A DNA stretch of 64,000 nucleotides from Promineifilum sp019695075. GTDB taxonomy: Bacteria > Chloroflexota > Anaerolineae > Promineifilales > Promineifilaceae. Under the pieces are notes generated by a model. The model was not told the origin of the DNA and made no database searches. It saw nothing but the letters and a program-made list of their open reading frames with translations. Every line of letters starts with the position of its first letter. Position 1 is the stretch's first letter. Below, piece by piece: positions 61,364 through 64,000 of the stretch. The stretch covers positions 77,866 to 141,865 of the forward strand of contig JAHCIO010000006.1 of assembly GCA_026129185.1 (NCBI GenBank). The letters run 5' to 3'. The position numbers and the translations under genes were made by a program.

Positions 61364-61392
61364 TCTATAGAACAGAGGTTCTTTCTTGTCAT
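61364..61392 (-). promoter_or_regulatory. Promoter with GAAC-N4-GTTC palindrome
   Basis: Reading the minus strand: ATGACA (61392-61387), 17 bp, TATAGA (61369-61364). The spacer holds AGAACAGAGGTTCT (61369-61382; GAAC-AGAG-GTTC core), the same core as the Bacillus-type LexA box. It begins directly after the stop of the M20 gene. Confidence 0.6.
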
Positions 61393-61394
61393 AA

Positions 61395-62582
61395 TCAGGG
61401 GGCAAAATGACCCGTTAGGAAGCGACGCGCCGTCTCGGCCAGCACGGCCGCGCCGGGGACAAGCACCGCCTCGTCGATGTCGAATGTGCTGGTGTGGTGG
61501 TGGCGCGCCGGGCCGCCGTCGGGCACGGCCGCGCCAAGCATGAACATCGCTCCTTTGGCCCGCTCGGTCATGTAGGCGAAGTCCTCCGCGCCCATGCCGA
61601 AGCGGCTGTCGTGGATGACGGCCGCGCCCAGGAGGTCGGCGGTCGCGGCGCGCATCCAGCCGTTGGCCTCGGCGTCGTTGACCATGGGCGGGTAACCTCT
61701 GGCGATGTCGAGTGCGTAGCTGCCGCCCATCAATTCGGCAATACGCAAGGCGTTCTCCAGTTCCACGCAGAGCTGTTCGCGCACAGCCGGGCTTGTCGCC
61801 CGCATCGTGCCGCGCAGCAGCACCTCGTTGGGGATGACGTTGGTCGCCGCGCCCCCGGTCACCTGGCCGACGCTGATGACACACGGATCCAGCGGATTGA
61901 TGCGCCGCGAGGGGATGGCGTAGATCGCCGGCAAGATGGTGGCCAGCATGTGGATGGGGTCGCTGCCGGTGTGGGGGTAGGCCCCGTGGCCGCCGTCGCC
62001 GCGAATCCAGGCATCGAACGAATCGACTGAGGCCAGACTGGGGCCGTCCTGAAAGTGAAACTCGCCGCTCGGCCGGTCGGAGGAGACGTGCAGGGCGATG
62101 ACAGCGGCGATGTCCTCCAGCGCGCCGTCGTTGATCATCGCCGTCGCGCCGCTGATCTGGTTCTCGTCGAAGTCCTCCTCGGCCGGCTGGAAGAGCAGCC
62201 GCACCCGGCCCTGCCACGCCTCTTCGCGGTGGCTCTGGCGCAGCAGGTGGGCCACGCCCAGCAGGATGGCCGTGTGCGCGTCGTGGCCGCAGGCGTGCAT
62301 GACGCCCGGGTTGGTGGAGCGATAGGCCACGTCGTTGGCCTCGACGATGGGCAGGGCGTCCATGTCGGCGCGGATGGCGATAATGGGGCCTTCGTCGCCC
62401 AGTTCGGCCACGACGCCGGTCTTGCCCACACCGGTGCGCACGCGGTAGCCGCCGATCTCGGCCAGTGTGTCGGCCACCAGCGCCGAGGTGCGGAACTCCT
62501 GGAAGCTCAGTTCGGGGTGGGCGTGGATGTCGCGCCGCAGGCGGACAAGCTCATCGCGCAGCAGATTGGCTTTATCGAGCAT
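61395..62582 (-). CDS. M20 family amidohydrolase
   Basis: 395 residues. Di-zinc M20D peptidase with RRDIHAHPELSFQEFRTSAL at the start, IRADMDALPI and the metal motif HACGHDAHTAILLGVAHLL (about 100-120), then LLFQPAEE. These enzymes hydrolyse N-acyl amino acids (acetyl-ornithine, hippurate and similar). ATG 62582 is preceded by GGAGGT at ideal spacing; the upstream Met at 62603 would include that SD in the gene. A single gene downstream of the GyrA-CTD-like gene with a 62 bp gap. Confidence 0.9.
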   Translation of the reverse strand: MLDKANLLRDELVRLRRDIHAHPELSFQEFRTSALVADTLAEIGGYRVRTGVGKTGVVAELGDEGPIIAIRADMDALPIVEANDVAYRSTNPGVMHACGHDAHTAILLGVAHLLRQSHREEAWQGRVRLLFQPAEEDFDENQISGATAMINDGALEDIAAVIALHVSSDRPSGEFHFQDGPSLASVDSFDAWIRGDGGHGAYPHTGSDPIHMLATILPAIYAIPSRRINPLDPCVISVGQVTGGAATNVIPNEVLLRGTMRATSPAVREQLCVELENALRIAELMGGSYALDIARGYPPMVNDAEANGWMRAATADLLGAAVIHDSRFGMGAEDFAYMTERAKGAMFMLGAAVPDGGPARHHHTSTFDIDEAVLVPGAAVLAETARRFLTGHFAP

Positions 62583-62644
62583 TGGGTTACCTCCATGCTT
62601 CATGGTTGGCCGCGGGCCGGTGAGGTCTGCGGACGCGGAATCGG

Positions 62645-63697
62645 CTACTGGGCAGGGGGCGCGACGGCCACGGGCGCGGCGGCCGCGACGACGGCCACGG
62701 CCTCGTCGGCGCGCAAGGTCATGCAGGCGACGCCCTGCACGACGCCCTCCTTGGCCGGAATCTCGTCGGCGGCAAAGCGGATGAGCTTGCCCAGCCGCGA
62801 AAGGATGAATAGCTCGTCGTCGGGACCGGCGGCAACCGCGCCGACCAGCCGCTCGGTCTTCATGGCCACCTTACCGGCCGCGGCGGGGGCCTTGTTGGCC
62901 GCGAAGCCGCTCATCAGGCGGATCGTCCCCTGTCCGTCGGCCCCCAGCAGAAAGACGCCGCCGGCGGCGCCTACAGCGGCCACGGCCACGGCCATGTCGG
63001 TCACGTCCAGCCGGATGCCGAGGACGCCGCGCGTGGGCACCTGGGTTTCCATGAACCGGATGGCCTTGCCCTCGCGTGAGGCCAGGAAAAGGTCATCGCC
63101 GCCGCCCGACCAACAGACGGCCACCAGCGGCCCGCCCTCTTTGATGTCGTGGAAGCTTGTGCCCTGGATGAGGCTGCGGCCCAGGTAGCTGGCGCGCACG
63201 CGCCGCACCCAGCCGCGTTGGCTCAGCAGGATGGCGTATTGACCGCCGCCCTCGGCCAGCGCACCGACGACGCGCTCGCCCGGCCGCAACGGCAGCTTGC
63301 CGGAGAGAGCCGCACCGCGCGCCCGCACCGGCGACTCCGGCAGTTCGGCCGCCGGCAGGCGAAAGGCGCGACCGTCGCTGGTGAACAGCAGCAGGGTATC
63401 GTTCTCGTGGGCGTGGGCCAGCAGCGCCGGCTCGTCGTCCTCGGCCGTGTCGATGTCGAAGACGCCCATGCCGCCGCGCCGCTGCCGGCCATAGAGGTGG
63501 CGCGGGCTGCGCTTGGCCGCGCCGCGCCGGCTGATGGTGATGATGCTATAGGGGGTTGGCGGCTCCTCGGGCAGCGCCGCGGCGCGCGGCGATTCCGGCC
63601 GGCCGCGCTGATGAGCCAACTCGGTCTCCAGCGCCTCGATGTAGGCGACAACTTCGGCCGGCAGACCGCTCAGATCGGGGCGCTCCGGGCTTACCAT
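62645..63697 (-). CDS. Stand-alone GyrA/ParC C-terminal beta-propeller protein
   Basis: 350 residues without any topoisomerase catalytic part. After a helical start (1-45) there are six repeated blades of the GyrA-type propeller: DTLLLFTSDGRAFRLPAAEL, QYAILLSQRGWVRRVRASYL, DLFLASREGKAIRFMETQV and ELFILSRLGKLIRFAADEI, with RGVLGIRL and a GyrA-box-like QRRGGMGV between. Such a protein may wrap or bend DNA or accompany a split gyrase A. ATG 63697 overlaps the CYTH gene by 7 nt, so translation is coupled. The last 20 residues are Ala/Val-rich. Confidence 0.78.
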   Translation of the reverse strand: MVSPERPDLSGLPAEVVAYIEALETELAHQRGRPESPRAAALPEEPPTPYSIITISRRGAAKRSPRHLYGRQRRGGMGVFDIDTAEDDEPALLAHAHENDTLLLFTSDGRAFRLPAAELPESPVRARGAALSGKLPLRPGERVVGALAEGGGQYAILLSQRGWVRRVRASYLGRSLIQGTSFHDIKEGGPLVAVCWSGGGDDLFLASREGKAIRFMETQVPTRGVLGIRLDVTDMAVAVAAVGAAGGVFLLGADGQGTIRLMSGFAANKAPAAAGKVAMKTERLVGAVAAGPDDELFILSRLGKLIRFAADEIPAKEGVVQGVACMTLRADEAVAVVAAAAPVAVAPPAQ

Positions 63698-64000
63698 TCG
63701 CCCTCCTCGCCAACGATGCAGACGGGCAGCAGCGTGCCCATATCGACCGGATGGCGCTGGAAGTTGGCGAAGGTCAAATCGCGGAAGGGCAGGTCGAAGG
63801 CGCTGCGGGCCAATTCCATCAGGGCCAGATAGTTGGCCAGCACGCGCCGCGACCAGTCCAACCCCAGCGCCGCGGCCGCGGCCTTCAGGCGCTCGTCGGA
63901 CGGGCCTTCCAGCTCCACGAACGTGCCGAACGGCATCTCGTCGAGGACGACCTCTACTTCGCCCCAATGGTAGGTCTCGCGGTACTTCTCGTAGGTCTGC
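63691..64000 (-). CDS. CYTH domain protein (class IV adenylate cyclase / ThTPase type), partial
   Basis: Only the C-terminal 102 residues are in the window. The frame is open to the edge: QTYEKYRETYHWGEVEVVLD, then DEMPFGTFVELEGPSDERLK, a CYTH triphosphate-tunnel strand pair with the typical WxxxxVxxDxxPxGxFxELEG pattern. The end is LPVCIVGEEGEW. CYTH proteins act on triphosphate substrates (adenylate cyclase, thiamine triphosphatase, polyphosphate). Which one is not decidable from this part. Overlaps the propeller gene start. Confidence 0.8.
   Translation of the reverse strand, partial: QTYEKYRETYHWGEVEVVLDEMPFGTFVELEGPSDERLKAAAAALGLDWSRRVLANYLALMELARSAFDLPFRDLTFANFQRHPVDMGTLLPVCIVGEEGEW

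Overview
The window looks like a 64 kb piece of a GC-rich bacterial chromosome with good sigma-70 type promoters and Shine-Dalgarno (SD) starts. The gene mix points to Chloroflexota (Anaerolineae/Caldilineae-like): mevalonate kinase in a bacterium, FeoA-DtxR-FeoB neighbours, a free-standing GyrA-type C-terminal propeller, a BTAD-type regulator, DUF7282 and PPC-type secreted proteins, and a zinc-ribbon L28. No database search was run, so this placement is inference. There is no rRNA operon, CRISPR array, transposase or phage module.

1-13.4 kb: a catabolic block. It holds a creatininase-family amidohydrolase, a minus-strand operon (CocE/NonD hydrolase, P1/DmpA aminopeptidase, monomeric sarcosine/N-methyl amino-acid oxidase-like flavoenzyme), YitT, a non-pyrrolysine MttB-family methyltransferase, an IclR regulator, a GcvT-like aminomethyltransferase and two tandem PYROXD2/phytoene-desaturase-like oxidoreductases. 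Two nearly identical three-half-site operators lie before yitT and before the methyltransferase. The likely theme is uptake-independent breakdown of N-methylated compounds feeding the folate C1 pool, under IclR control.

13.5-24.6 kb: mixed genes: DUF2207 membrane protein, two lipoproteins, M28 peptidase, secreted trypsin-like protease, a truncated BTAD/SARP-type protein, Na/Pi-type transporter, tandem Usp protein and an MFS transporter.

24.8-35 kb: tRNA-Gln(CTG) with its own promoter and terminator; an N-acetylglutamate-synthase-type GNAT domain running in frame into ArgG; a HTH regulator; a DtxR-FeoA-FeoB-FeoC-YwiC iron operon; and argH plus argJ on the minus strand. Arginine biosynthesis is thus split into two blocks flanking the iron operon.

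35-43 kb: nitroreductase, acyl-CoA dehydrogenase, secreted protein, class V aminotransferase, a compact unlabelled transcription unit at 39.3-39.5 kb (small RNA candidate), a membrane pentapeptide-repeat protein and an 803-residue coiled-coil protein with internal repeats.

43.4-51 kb: a DUF7282 lipoprotein, an AT-rich two-gene insert (DUF2975 membrane protein plus Xre regulator), a comEC remnant, a PPC-type secreted protein and intact comEC.

51-64 kb: an orphan OmpR-type regulator, then the conserved minus-strand housekeeping string asp23-fakA/yloV-recG-coaD-coiled-coil gene, with rpmB divergent; mevalonate kinase coupled to a decaprenyl-phosphate phosphoribosyltransferase-like UbiA protein; a three-repeat secreted protein; M20 amidohydrolase; GyrA-CTD-like protein; and a partial CYTH protein.

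Recurring features are intergenic palindromic arrays made of 7-14 bp units between or after genes, and frequent 1-8 nt gene overlaps that indicate translational coupling.
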